Of a stretch of DNA of 64,000 nucleotides, positions 35,060 through 45,293 are shown piece after piece. The position numbers and the translations under genes are program-made. Origin of the DNA: Asterella californica (taxonomy: Eukaryota; Streptophyta; Marchantiopsida; Marchantiales; Aytoniaceae); NCBI GenBank assembly GCA_036924285.1, contig JAYKYS010000005.1:22542001-22606000 (forward strand), written 5' to 3'. The notes below the pieces were generated by a model. That model ran no database searches. It worked only from the letters and a program-made list of their open reading frames with translations, and was not told the origin of the DNA. Position 1 is the first letter of the stretch. The number at the start of each line of letters is the position of its first letter.

Positions 35060-35645
35060 ACTCACTCTTTTATTGCTTCTATCGCTCTAGTTGGACTTCC
35101 TTCTCTGATATGGTGTTGCTCAAGTGTGATCTCCCTCAGATCCTTGTAACTAAATGTAAACATATGAATGTATTTGTGATAGATCTTTTTCAACCGACTT
35201 TTTTCCTCTTTAGTAACATCGGTCCATATGGTGGGACAATTCTTCTCTCCACCTCCTCAAGAGTCAACAAATTTTTGTCTAGATCTCTTTGCACATATAG
35301 AGAAAAGAAAGATCCACCATATTTACACCCACATTTTGTTCTTCTCTCTGACGACGTACTTTCAAATTTTGAACTTGAAGAATGGGTACCCATATCAAAA
35401 GTAATATCGACAACTTCTGACTTCCAATAGCCTGATATAAGTCAATTTGATTATAACATTCCATCTTGATCTCCAAGTAATGAAACTTTGATCCGGTGGT
35501 GATTCGTTCAGATGCGTAAATAACCTTTGTGCTAGTTATCTGATGCATGTACTGCTCGAGGCGAAGGTCTTCCGAACAACATTTCATAACTTGACTCCTT
35601 CAAGATTTGAAATATCATATTTATCTCCACCTCCATTAATAACAC
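35060..35645 (-). pseudogene. Protease end and protease-RT linker (old G1)
   Basis: Contains IFQILKESSYEMLFGRP (35.6 kb), the strand following the protease active site, then a charged linker with DKNLLTLEEVERRI and TFSYKDLREITLEQHHI. The DSG-type active site itself lies beyond the 35,645 break and is missing. Confidence 0.75.
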
Positions 35646-37112
35646 GCTATCGTGTCGGATATTGCGTGAAGGATGTCCTAGAAAACGTGAGGTTCCTGGC
35701 TGTGGAGATGTTGTGTGCTGAAGCAGAGACCAGACAGAGAAAAATAACCACGAAAACGAACGCTGCGATATATACACTCCAAATGTATGTACACTGCCGG
35801 TTCTTTCTCATAAGAGCACAAAACTGAGAACCAGACCAGAGCAGTCTGTAACTTGCTTCAAAAGCCTCTAAAAACAACCCTTGAATCACAACCTTGACCC
35901 AAAACCACCAAAGCGTAGCTCAAAGCAAGAGAAACTTCCCTTTGCTAACAAATAAAGCCACAACAGTATAACGCGATCCAAACCCAAGTCAAAACCACAT
36001 CCATGTATAAGCTCTTAGCTAAAGCTAGCTACCACAAGCTGTATACAGCCAACCAAAACTCTAACGAACTCAAAAGAGCAAAACCCGTAGCGAAGAAATC
36101 GAAAAAGGCTTATCTGTGGACTTCCTCCTTTCTCGGAACGGACTTCAGATGTCGATAGGGTCTCCTCCGCTGACTGCGTTAACCCAAGAAACCTTCAGAT
36201 CCGACTCCCAACAGCCGAGATATCATCGATTTTCGGTCGTAGGTGACCGAAACTTCAAAAATTCCTCCATGCGACTTAAAATCGCACACACCGCACAAAC
36301 GGATCGTCTAAACTGATATCCGTCTTCTCTGACAGATAGATTTAGCTACCATGAACCTAACAAGACTCCAAACAAGCCGTTTGGAGTTCCTCTTGCAAAA
36401 CCACGAAAGAAATTTGGTCGCAAGTTCCAAAAAACTGACGTAAATCAGCTCCCTGCGGCTCAAACTTGCTCACCACACCCAAACCAACAATCCAATTCAC
36501 GTACAGTCTTCTCTTATACATACATGAAGACTCCCTGATCGCGTAGACACCAAGAACGAAGAGCTTGGCTTACCGATCGCGAAAAACAACCCAATCTCAG
36601 GTCGCAGACGAATGAAAATCTGATGTAAGCGCTTCTTTGCAAGCCAATTTCACTCAAAACTCCCAAACCGCCCAATGAAACTTCGTATCATCTTCAATTT
36701 CCTGAATAATTCGTTGTTCTGATCCGGATGGATCCAAGGATAGCAAGTTTGGACTCCGAAACGGCCGGAACAGTCCAACTCTCCTTCACAGGTAACTAAA
36801 AACTCCAAATCTCTTTTCTACGTTTCAATTTCTCTCAGAACACAACCCCCGATCTATCTCTTCCCAAACCGTCTTAACTTGTGCGTAGCCTGCACAGATC
36901 TGAACCCAATGACACCTTGCGCGCGTGTTTTGGACTTCCCAATTCTCCAAAACGTCCACCGACAGGTCGCAGGAACAAGCAAGCTCTTTAAGCAGCCCCC
37001 TTGCGTCAGTCTCTGTGCGTACAAAGTTCTCTCAACAATAATAATGAAGCAGGCCCCTTGCGTCTTTGATATAGCGCCTGAAGCCTCAAATACCCAGTCA
37101 GCAAGTAAACTA
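35646..37112. other. Unassigned sequence between retroelements
   Basis: No recognisable domain. Less AT-rich than the intergenic DNA to the left; short frames on both strands without family signatures (e.g. 36854-37219 minus, which overlaps the tandem repeat). It could be untranslated or LTR sequence of the gypsy element whose integrase lies at 37.7-38.7 kb. Confidence 0.35.
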
Positions 37113-37610
37113 GGGCCTAGCTTGATTTTACCTTCTTTCGAGTCACATAACTTCTTCACTAGATGTTCAAACGAAGTAAACAAGATGCTCATGGAAAGCT
37201 GACAACGAGCTCTACCCATCTATGTGATGAAAGTGAAGATCCGAAGTTGCGCCAAAAGCTCGTAAGCTGAGGCCTAGCTTGATTTCTCCATCTTTCGAGT
37301 CCTGTAACTTCTCCACTAGGCGTCTAAACGAAGTAGATGAAGTGCCTATGGAAAGCTGACAAGGAGCTCTATCCACTGATGCGATAAAAGTGAAGATCCG
37401 AAGTTGTGCCAAAAATCTGTAAGTTGGGGTCTAGCTTGTTTTCTCCATCTTTCGAGTCCTGTAACTTCTCCACTAGGCGTCCAAACGAAGTAGATGAAGT
37501 GCCTATGGAAAGCTGACAAGGAGCTCTACCCATCTATGTATGAAAATGGAGATCCAAAATGATGCCCAAAGCCTGTAAGCTAAGGCCTAGCTTGTCTTTC
37601 TCATGAGTGT
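37113..37610 (-). repeat. Tandem repeat, ~158-bp unit, three copies plus a partial fourth
   Basis: Units begin at 37113, 37271, 37429 and 37585 with ggcctagcttg(a/t)tttt. Common blocks are tctttcgagtc, cactagg(c)gt, aacgaagtagatgaagtgcc, atggaaagctgaca and gatccgaagttg. It abuts the gypsy integrase C-terminus on the left, so it is probably 3' untranslated sequence of that element. Confidence 0.85.
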
Positions 37611-37746
37611 ATTTGGAGCGACAAGCATCGAAGTCTGAATTTCAGATAGGAGCCGGTCCACGACACGACATCCACCCTCTTTGAACTTGTGCATGCACCC
37701 GGTATGCACCAGAGATACCAACCAAGGAGTGGACCGGCTTATCATC

Positions 37747-38981
37747 CTACTTCCCATCGTAGCCAACCTCACCTTCAAGGTCTTCTGCATAATCCTCATC
37801 CTCAAACTGAAACTCGGTCAAGATATCTACTAGATCGACCTCCTCATCTCTCTTTTTGAAAATCTTGACACGTTTACCTGCCATTGGTACCTTCAAGCTC
37901 GTTCCATCCAACTCTTGCAGGGCGTAAGTTGCGTTGTCATGAACCTTCTTCATCACATACGGACCAAACCATTTTCTGGAAAACTTCCGGAGTGCACTAT
38001 GCTGATTGTCTAGACTGTTGTCATAGACTAACACCCAATCACCTTCCTTGATTTCTCTAGGTCTCAAACGATGTCGCTGATCAAATCTGACCTTGTTCTT
38101 CAACCGTGCTTCTTGTAGCCTATCCAAAGCAGTTTGGATATCCTCTGGTCTTATCTCTAACTTCCTAATTCGAATAGCAAGAAGCTCTTCCCTAGTCAAA
38201 TTGTCCTCCCAAGATAACACACTCTATGTCAGAACGTGTTCTTCAATCGGCATGATAGGTTTCTGACCTGTGATGAGTTCCACTGGCATGTAACCTGTCA
38301 CCGAGCTATGTGTCGTTCGATCTGTCCATAACACAAACGGTAAGAGTCGAGGTCACTCGCGCACCCTTCCGTTGCAGGTCTTCACCAAAGTCTTCACAAT
38401 GGGTGGATGACCACGTTCACTCTTCGCATTCCCTTCGGGGTTGTAAGCGGTTGTCAGTGACAACCTCACCCCACACCTTGCAAAGAATTCACGGGCCTCG
38501 TGTGCATCTAACTCTCCTCGATCTGCAGTGATCTTTCCCACACATCCATATCGACAAACAACCTCTTCCAAGAGAAATCTACATACCCCTTCAGTTGTCT
38601 TTGTCCGAAGCGCCCTACCCTCGACTTGATTTGAAAGATCTTCTCTAGCAAGTACCAAGTATCTCATCTGTCACAATCCAACCAGCATAATCATCAAGTC
38701 TACCACCCACTTGAAATGTATTGCCAGTGGATAAGTTGGGTGTAATCCGTCACGATGTCGGATGTTCGAATACATCTGACATGTCAAACAAGACTCCAGA
38801 AAAGATACAACATCCCTGTACATGTTTTTTCACCAATATCTTCTTTCATCTTTGTAAAAGTGGCCAAATCCCTCGATGTCAGTCTAAAGACTCTCATGGA
38901 ACGCCTTGAGTAACTTTTGCTGATCTTCCTTTTGCAAATCACCCGTAGCGGTACCCCATCTTTTTGTTTCGGTCGTTTGCA
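37747..38981 (-). pseudogene. Ty3/gypsy integrase (family G3), truncated
   Basis: 38353-38667: LVLAREDLSNQVEGRALR, KITADRGELDAHEAREFF, AYNPEGNAKSERGH (D and E of the DDE triad about 34 residues apart). 37747-38220 is the C-terminal domain: RHRLRPREIKEGDWVLVYD, FSRKWFGPYVMKKVHDN, LQELDGTSLKVPMAGKRV. Two stops fall where Trp is expected, TGA at 38353-38355 (RVRE-stop-PRLL) and TAG at 38224-38226. Upstream only fragments of the zinc region survive before BIG begins at 38,982; RT and gag are absent. Confidence 0.88.
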
Positions 38982-40990
38982 CAAGTAACGCTGCTCTAAG
39001 TTCTAAGATCTGTTCAAACACACAAACACACGGGTTTTGCCTAGAAATCTCGTCTTCTCGCAAAACCACGCGTCTTCCAGACACGCCAAAAGGTGCTCTG
39101 GACCTAAACAAACAACTACTAACTAAAATATCACACAACTATTCACAGAGAAGCTCGAGAAGACGCTTCCTGCTTCTAGGTCACTTCTTCCGGTCTTCTC
39201 AGTACCGTCTTCCCGAAGCAATTCTCGGCTTCAGAGGGTTCAACTCGACTTCTCACACCTCCAGAAGACTGTTCCTGCTTCGCAGAAGTCGACTAGCAAC
39301 GGCTGTTACACTTTACTCTCCCACTCACATTTCAACGAGTTAGATTAATCACAAGGTGTATGCCCCCTGTAGCCTTCCCAGGCTTCTGCCTTCGAAAATG
39401 ATCTTCTTGCAGCACTACGACAACATTCACCTTCATGGAAGCTCACTAGAAGAAGGTAAGAAGATGGGGAAGATGGGAGAAGATGAGGAAGAAGGGAAAA
39501 TCCAAACAAGAGAAAACAAGATGAAAAGGAGAAATTAAGATTCCGACAGGCTTCTAGTCCGGATCTTGACTAACAAGCCATACCTGCTCGTAATATTTTG
39601 GGGAGGAAGACAACAAACGTGCGTACAATTGCACCGTCTTCTACTTGAGGATGTCGTCTTCTGTTGTGAGAAGAAGGCTTCTTTCTTCTTCTCTCGCTGC
39701 TCCGACTACTCTGTCTTCTGGGACCCCTTACGCATAAGACCGTCCGTACATAGATCTGAAGTGCTCTACTCGACGAGCCAAGCTACGAATCTGCACAACT
39801 GCTGACAGTCACCGCCACTCAAGAAGAACGCTTCCCGTGCACAATCGAGAGTGAATCCAAGAAAACCCACCACCCAGAAGACATGGACAAAGCTTCTGCA
39901 CTCAAATCAGCAATCCATTCTCCGAGAAGAAGTCACATTGGCATTGGGAAGCTCACTTCCTCTACTTCCTGCTCCTACTCCTCGACACACCAGTCTAGCC
40001 AACAAGACTGCACGAGGATGCCGTTCCCTGTTCCTAAACTGTCCACTACCTCTATCTACATCTTCAAACCACTGCAGGTAACGAGCATGCAGACCCCTCC
40101 GATATAATCTGAGTCTATTCGTATGTCTCAAACATCGAGTGTAGTGTGTGTGCGCATAGTACACAACAACGTACTTAGTGCGCCCCTCAAATGTGTACAC
40201 TCTGTCTAATATGCACCGTGTGTGATGTGTGTGTACAGTAGGAGTAATGTGGGTTATGTGTCCAAAATCCTACTCTTCGATCCTACTTATGCTTCTGCCA
40301 CGAGGAAACAGAGGGAACCACCACCAGGGAGAGAAAAGTTGTCCTTCCACATGCAAGCGGTTTCCCTTTCCTGTTCTTGCGCTTCCTACTCTGCCACATG
40401 GCTGCCTCACTAAACTGCCACCCCTAAGTTAGCATGTTCGATTCCTACTAAGTTTAGAAATGTCAACTTGTCTCTTACGTTTGCTACCTACTCTGATTGC
40501 TCGGAGGCAATCTCTACTTGATCTGCTCCTATCGGAACTACTAGCTCACTTCTGATAAGCTGGAAAGCCCTACAATTACCTCGGGTGTCACCGAGGTGAC
40601 TTCCTCAATAGTCGTCGTTGGCTCTGCTGCTGCGGAAGACGGAAGCGTCTTCTGGGAAGCTGGGTCGACTTGTGCTTCCTCGCTCTTTTGAGGCACTAGT
40701 CCGACACTGGGAGCCATGGTGACCTCATAGGGGTCCAGGGAAGTCGCTTCCTCCACTCGGAATACCTGGAAAGATAGCTTTTCTTCATGTCTTCTAGAAG
40801 ACATCTTGTCTTCCGGGGCTTCTTCCGAGGTCTTCTCGGCTTCCAACGCTGTCACTACCAAATGGACAGCGAGGTCGAACTCCTCCTTCTCCAATTCGGA
40901 TCCAGTCGATGGTGCTAGAGCTTGGGAAGATGCAGTTGCAGGTGACGGAATCAAGAGAAGACCATAGAGTGTCTTCACTCCCTCTATCTG
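38982..40990 (-). repeat. Direct repeat copy L of BIG (partner R: 62006-64000)
   Basis: Nearly collinear with the right copy from gcacaagtaacgctgctct (38980/62005) to ggtg(a/g)cggaatcaag at 40980/63990, where the window ends. There are scattered substitutions plus small indels (a 20-bp extra piece near 62.48 kb). The repeat contains the C-terminal ~150 codons of the coiled-coil ORF plus about 1.55 kb of noncoding sequence. Confidence 0.88.
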
Positions 40991-42363
40991 CCGATCCAAA
41001 TACCTGAACATACTCTCCTTGCACTCTATCAACATCGTCTTGGACTCGTCGTCCCATTCTCTAGCCAAGGTAAGAAGCTTCCTACCCGCGGTGAAGTTGA
41101 ACTTCTTCCAAAGCGTTTCCACCGACTGAGCTAGCATCTCCTGCGCACGAGCCTCCGCTGCTTCTCGCTGCGTCTTCTCGGCTACAATCTGCGCTTCTAC
41201 TGCTACCCGCAGTGTCCTCCATGTCTTCTTCTCCTCTGCAAGGGCGGTGATCTTATCTCGCACTCGCAGAACCTCTTGGTCACGCTGTTGTAACCGCGCT
41301 TGCAACTCCTGGTTGCTCTTCTTCAGCTGCGCTGACTCCTTGGCAGAAGCGGCTGCTTCCGCCTTGTACTTCGCTGTGAGCTTCTCCGTGATGCGGAGGT
41401 TGGCTTCCAGCGCTTCTACCTTCTTCTGACCTTCTTCCTGCCGCATCAGGGTGCGCAGATTGAATCCAAGCTGTAGTGACTTCTCTTGATCCTTCGCCCT
41501 CTTCTCGATAAACTCCATAGCGGGCTGGATCTCTGAGTGGAAGAAGACACTGAACTCTTCCAGTCTTCTTCCTGCGGAAGACAGGTTCATCTCCACAATC
41601 CGATCGGAGGTGTCGACCTTGTCTTCCAGAGGTAAGGATGCATCTTCTACCACTATGGTCTTCAGCTTCTGCGCACGGGAAGAAGCTACTCTTCTCATCT
41701 TCCGGGGTGGAAGATCTCTCCCCATGGTAGAAGCGATCCTCTTTACCGCACTTCCTCGCATCGCAGTAGGAGTATCCATCCATCCTTCGTCTTCTAGAGT
41801 CCTTGGAAGACTCTCTGGTGTTGCAGAAGCGGTCTTTTGCGCAATTGGGGTACTCAAGAACTCCTCCGGTGAGTCGGACTCCGAACCAGAGTGAATGATC
41901 GGGAAGGAAGTGGTCTTCCGAGGCACGCTCCTAGGACCCATCTTCGTTGATGGAGTCGCGTCTTCCGATCCACTGGAGTCGTCTTCCTTCACCAGAAGCG
42001 TCTTCTGGTGGGTACCGAACCTCATCTGCAACATCAGAGTGGGAGGGGGAGTCATCGCTGCTGCTCGAACATCTTCTCCCGAGGTCTCCTCCTTCGTCTC
42101 ATGCTGCCCTATTGGCCCATATCTCGTCAATTGATCTTCCGTGAGATCCTCATGGAAGATGGTACTTAGGTACTCCGGCAGGAGGAAGATGTCCTCTTGC
42201 CGGGGTACCTAAGTACACCAACTCCGCCTGTACATATATGTGGAAGAACGCACCCCAGTTGACGGGCACTCCTTCCGCGCATACTACTTCCAGGAACTCC
42301 ACGTCTTGATCTCCAAGGTACCTCGTCTTCTGCGCCTTCTCTTTAGGAAAGAGGTGAAGGAAC
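40541..42363 (-). CDS. BIG extra ORF, C-terminal part: coiled-coil protein (3' portion after the nested insertion)
   Basis: An open frame of 529 codons (ends 40541), preceded by a further in-frame region toward 42363. Residues ~1-170 are Ser/Thr/Pro-rich and charged. Residues ~195-370 are a long heptad-type helix rich in Glu, Lys, Gln and Ala (EGQKKVEALEANLRITEKL, KSNQELQARLQQRDQEVL, EKKTWRTLRVAVEAQ), followed by EWDDESKTMLIECKESMF and an acidic tail. Upstream (42.14-42.36 kb) a segment VNWGAFFHIYVQAELVYLG resembles helical domains of plant retrotransposon accessory ORFs (plant mobile domain or gypsy-type 'transposase' families); this is inference. A frameshift at the 42162-42216 palindrome separates it from the 529-codon part. 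Function unknown. Confidence 0.65.
42162..42216. repeat. 55-bp near-perfect palindrome inside the BIG extra ORF
   Basis: GTACTTAGGTAC(T)CCGGCA(G)GAGGA on the left pairs with TCCTC(T)TGCCGG(G)GTACCTAAGTAC on the right around a few bases. The reading frame of the extra ORF changes at this point, so the palindrome probably arose by a local template-switch that inserted an inverted copy. Confidence 0.75.
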
Positions 42364-43262
42364 TATAACGACCTATGTTACACATAAGAAGTTTGTCTAT
42401 TAGTAAGGTGTTTAGTTATAACTAAGTGTTGAGAATGTTTATTTGCTGCCAAAGTACTTTAAGGAGGTATCAAGTTAGTCATGACTAGCTAAAAGTTAGT
42501 TATGGTTAAACTTAGCTGTACTTTTGGCAGAATTCAGATATTTGCTAAAGAGTGAGCACTACTATCTTGTCCTCTTGTCTAAAAGGTAGAAAGGAGGTGG
42601 AAAGTATCCCTTATCTCCTTTTTTACTTGATATGAGTGGTTGGATTAAAGTTGTGGACTTTGTGGACATTTAAAACAAGAAGAGATTCCACATGTTTCCT
42701 TTTTAGTGGGTCCTAGTGTAGAGGGGGGGATGGAAATTCAAGATTCTTTGAGAATATTCCAGAATCCTTCTAGAAGTTGTTGACTTTGAAGGAATAAGCC
42801 CATGTGATTAATGCTTTAACCTTAAGTAATATCTTAGTAAAACCCGGTAAAAGTAGTTACGACTGAGTTACCAAAGGGTACCAAAGTAAAAACCTAGAAT
42901 GTATATAGAGGAGTAGAGAAGAGCTCCTCATCCTTGTTTTCACATTGTCGTAATGACAACTTGAGTAATATAGAGAGTGTGGAATATTTTTAGCATGTGA
43001 GAACTTGAGAGACGTCGTTAGAATGGAGGATTTTAGTTGATGTGTTTAAGGAGATTTTTAGTTGGTAAGTTTGTGGGTGTATGAATGAGTGAACTTAGCA
43101 TTTTTCCCTTCAAGATTCATGGTATGCTTCCATCAAAGCCATCAGAGGTGACCCTTGAGTGAGAGACAGGCCCGACATTTGCAGATTCATCGGTGGCGAT
43201 CGTGGAGGTTGAGAGATCGGGGGGGGGGGGGTAGTTGATCGTGAGATCGTGGAGGGTTTACA
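42364..43262 (+). repeat. G1 LTR1 (5' LTR)
   Basis: Starts TATAACGACCTATG (TG mutated to TA; LTR2 has TGTAACGACC) and ends GGAGGGTTTACA. Differs from LTR2 by scattered substitutions and small indels, notably a G-run of about 13 at 43219-43231 versus 6 in LTR2. A TATA-like TATATAGA lies at 42902-42909. Confidence 0.9.
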
Positions 43263-43263
43263 T

Positions 43264-43284
43264 TTTTGGTTTCTTTGCCAGGAC
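43264..43284 (+). other. G1 primer-binding site (tRNA-Asp-like)
   Basis: TTTTTGGTTTCTTTGCCAGG here and TTTTTGGTTCCGTTGCCGGG in the second internal copy (50703). The second is closer to the TGGCGCCGTTGCCGGGGA complement of tRNA-Asp used by many plant gypsy elements; this copy has decayed C to T. Confidence 0.75.
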
Positions 43285-44145
43285 CTCACTTGAAGGAATC
43301 ATTGAAAATGTTTAGAGTTCAGTTCTATATTAGACAAAAAGAGATTATGAGAGAACACATGGAGAGGACGTTGGGAGGAGAGAGAGCTAACGCGATGTTA
43401 GCAACATTAGAACCTTTCGTGTATCTCGTAGTGATATATGACGCGTTCGAAGTCATTCTTTACATCTTGTTCACTTAGAAAGGGTTTGAGGAGAGTTGAA
43501 AGAGGGTGCAACAAGAGTTGTAGAGAAAGGAGGAGAGAAAAGTTATTACAGGAGAGAAATTTGTGAGTTTAGAAATTCTGCTCTTTGGAAACTTTGTACA
43601 GTCGCTGTCAACTTTTCTGTGAATTTTATTTTCCTGAGAAACTTTCCAGTGTTTTAGATTGGCTAATAACCTATCTAGGACAAAAGAAATCATAGGAAAA
43701 GGTGGTCTAGAGAAGGAGCAATGAATTTTCAAAGTTGAGGGGGTTTATTCGTGAGAGTTGAGGAATTCTGTTCTCTGGAAAAAGTTTACAGACAGTGTCA
43801 GATTTTCTGTGAATTTTATTTTCCTGAGAAACTTTTCAGTGTTTTAGAGTGGCTGATAAGCTATCTAAGACAAAAGAAATCATGAGAAGATGAGGTCTGA
43901 AGAAGGAGAAAGAATTTTTCAAAGTGGAGGGGGTTGACAACCATGATGGAAGTGAAAATATACAAATTTCAGTTCCCTGAAAATTTGTACAGTCATCACC
44001 ATCTCTTCTGATTAGGGAAGTTTTGTTGAAACTTCATGATTTAGTAGCTTTGAGGTTGAGCTAATGGAGATCACAAAAATCTTGGAGAGATCTCTTACCA
44101 ACTAAGAGATATACGTTTCGGCATACAAGGAGGTCTTGACGATAC
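43266..44145 (+). other. G1 leader with a short conserved open frame
   Basis: A 70-codon frame at 43266-43478 (MFRVQFYIRQKEIMREHMER..) overlaps the PBS and is repeated at 50705-50917 with few changes. The remaining leader contains two related ~280-bp stretches: each has a (a/t)gaaattctg-type start, gtgaattttattttcctgag and cagtgttttaga at about 43.56-43.7 and 43.76-43.88 kb. Probably untranslated leader; the small frame may be chance. Confidence 0.45.
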
Positions 44146-44148
44146 GTC

Positions 44149-44466
44149 ATGGGGAATCCATTTCGAGTGCCAAGGTTGAAGAAGAGACGTTTGGGAGTTA
44201 GAACGGAGACGGAAAGGCCAACGTTAAGTATAGAGGCGTTGCGATCAAGCATCTATTGCAGTGGGGGTGCTATTTTTGCTTTATATAAAGAAGCTTCTGC
44301 GAGCATCGGCGCAGATGTGAAGAAAGTTGAGTTCAAAGTATCATTCACTGTGGAGGCCACGAATGCTCTTGGCGAAGTAGAGTGTGATCCTTACAAAAGT
44401 GACTTTAATATGTCTGCTAGGATCAGTACAGACGATGGTCATGAGGATATTATCATGGACTCTTAA
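44149..44466 (+). CDS. G1 pre-gag ORF A (105 codons), unrecognised
   Basis: MGNPFRVPRLKKRRLGVRTE followed by a mixed alpha/beta-like sequence (VEFKVSFTVEATNALGEVE) and an acidic end (DDGHEDIIMDS). The partner at 51589-51906 is identical but for two substitutions (F5V, A93V). Its position between PBS and gag suggests an accessory protein, or the second exon of a spliced leader ORF. No homologous family recognised. Alternative: chance frame in a highly similar duplicate. Confidence 0.4.
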   Translation: MGNPFRVPRLKKRRLGVRTETERPTLSIEALRSSIYCSGGAIFALYKEASASIGADVKKVEFKVSFTVEATNALGEVECDPYKSDFNMSARISTDDGHEDIIMDS

Positions 44467-44588
44467 TTTTAGAGGGGATTTTAATTCGTGTATAGCATGT
44501 ATAAGACACGATTTTCAGTATAAAGCTCGAAAGAGTTAAGAAAGTGATGTAGAGTTATTTTCTTCAAAGATATTTGTCCACTTAATGA

Positions 44589-45080
44589 TTGAGAAGGTGC
44601 AACATGAGTGGAAATTCAAAAGATTGGAAAGTTAGACTTAGAAACCTTCCTCAAGGTTTAGATGTCATAGTAAGCGTCACAGAGAGCTCGAAAGAGATTA
44701 TCGTTGAGTTTGAGAACCCTAGTACAAAACCTCAAGTAGAGTCTCCGAGGAGAAGAGTAGAAACTGACTTGTGGTGTTATTTCTGTAGAGGGTTGGGACA
44801 CAAAGTAGTGAATTGTCCAACTAGAATCAGAACCGAGAGAGCTAAAGAGAAGCGGGAGTTTACTGATTTAAGTCTTCGAGTGGGTCCATCGTCACCAGCG
44901 TCAATTCATCTTCTAGGAGAAGATCCTTGTCCAAGTTGTGGAGTGGGTGATCTATCAAGAGGACACAAGTGCGTCGATGTGGCCGCCTTACTTACGTCAG
45001 TAGTCGAGAAGTTGGACGAGACTCAAAGAGCTGAGACGGAGAAGTTGTCGACTTCAAAAGAGGACTCAGCTGAGTTGTGA
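44589..45080 (+). CDS. G1 pre-gag ORF B: zinc-knuckle protein separate from gag
   Basis: 163 codons; the likely start is the second ATG (MSG.. at 44604). Residues ~63-76 form a CCHC knuckle CYFCRGLGHKVVNC (C-x2-C-x4-H-x4-C). Residues ~112-126 form a second Cys/His cluster CPSCGVGDLSRGHKC. The N-terminal part is basic and strand-rich (KVRLRNLPQGLDVIVSV). The tail is a polar helix (KLDETQRAETEKLSTSKED). The copy at 52030-52521 has seven amino-acid changes, none in the Cys/His positions, and no stop. The true gag, with its own knuckle, starts 200 bp downstream, so this is an extra nucleic-acid-binding ORF. Its role in the element is unknown. Confidence 0.6.
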   Translation: MRRCNMSGNSKDWKVRLRNLPQGLDVIVSVTESSKEIIVEFENPSTKPQVESPRRRVETDLWCYFCRGLGHKVVNCPTRIRTERAKEKREFTDLSLRVGPSSPASIHLLGEDPCPSCGVGDLSRGHKCVDVAALLTSVVEKLDETQRAETEKLSTSKEDSAEL

Positions 45081-45293
45081 TGGAGATCGTCATTCGAATG
45101 GTGGAGAAGACGGTGATGCGACTCAGGCTCATGATTACCTTGGGAGAAGAGATGGCACAAGAGGTGTTGTTATAACCATTTCTTTTCATTTTACCTATGG
45201 TAGATTATTCGCGAATGGAATTGGTGATGTTCGTACTCTTTTAGCGAGTAGTTATTGCATAAAAATTAAAAGGGTAGAAAGAATAGTTACAAG

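Larger units (their letters stand above)
31850..35645 (-). mobile_element. Old, truncated Ty3/gypsy element of family G1
   Basis: On the minus strand the order is protease end, linker, RT, RNase H region, integrase, then an LTR-like end at about 32.58-31.85 kb. Protein fragments match the G1 element at 42-50 kb: LKESSYEMLFGRPSPRAV / LKDSSYDLLLGRPWLRAV and FSYKDLREITLE / FSYKDLKEVTLE. It breaks abruptly at about 35,645, losing gag and the 5' LTR. Much more decayed than the 42-50 kb copy, so a considerably older insertion. Confidence 0.8.

Noticed and set aside
41280..41783. A 167-codon minus-strand frame overlapping the coiled-coil ORF, and several plus-strand frames at 41.2-42.1 kb
   Set aside because: They are out-of-frame or antisense shadows of the 529-codon frame, caused by its repetitive GAA/GAG-rich composition.
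38982..42363. Left end of BIG as an independent gene cluster
   Set aside because: Its 2-kb direct repeat upstream of gag and the continuity of the ORF across the nested insertion show it is part of the retroelement.
43266..43478. The 70-codon leader frame of G1 as a confirmed protein gene
   Set aside because: It overlaps the primer-binding site and is short; conservation between two near-identical copies is not evidence of selection.
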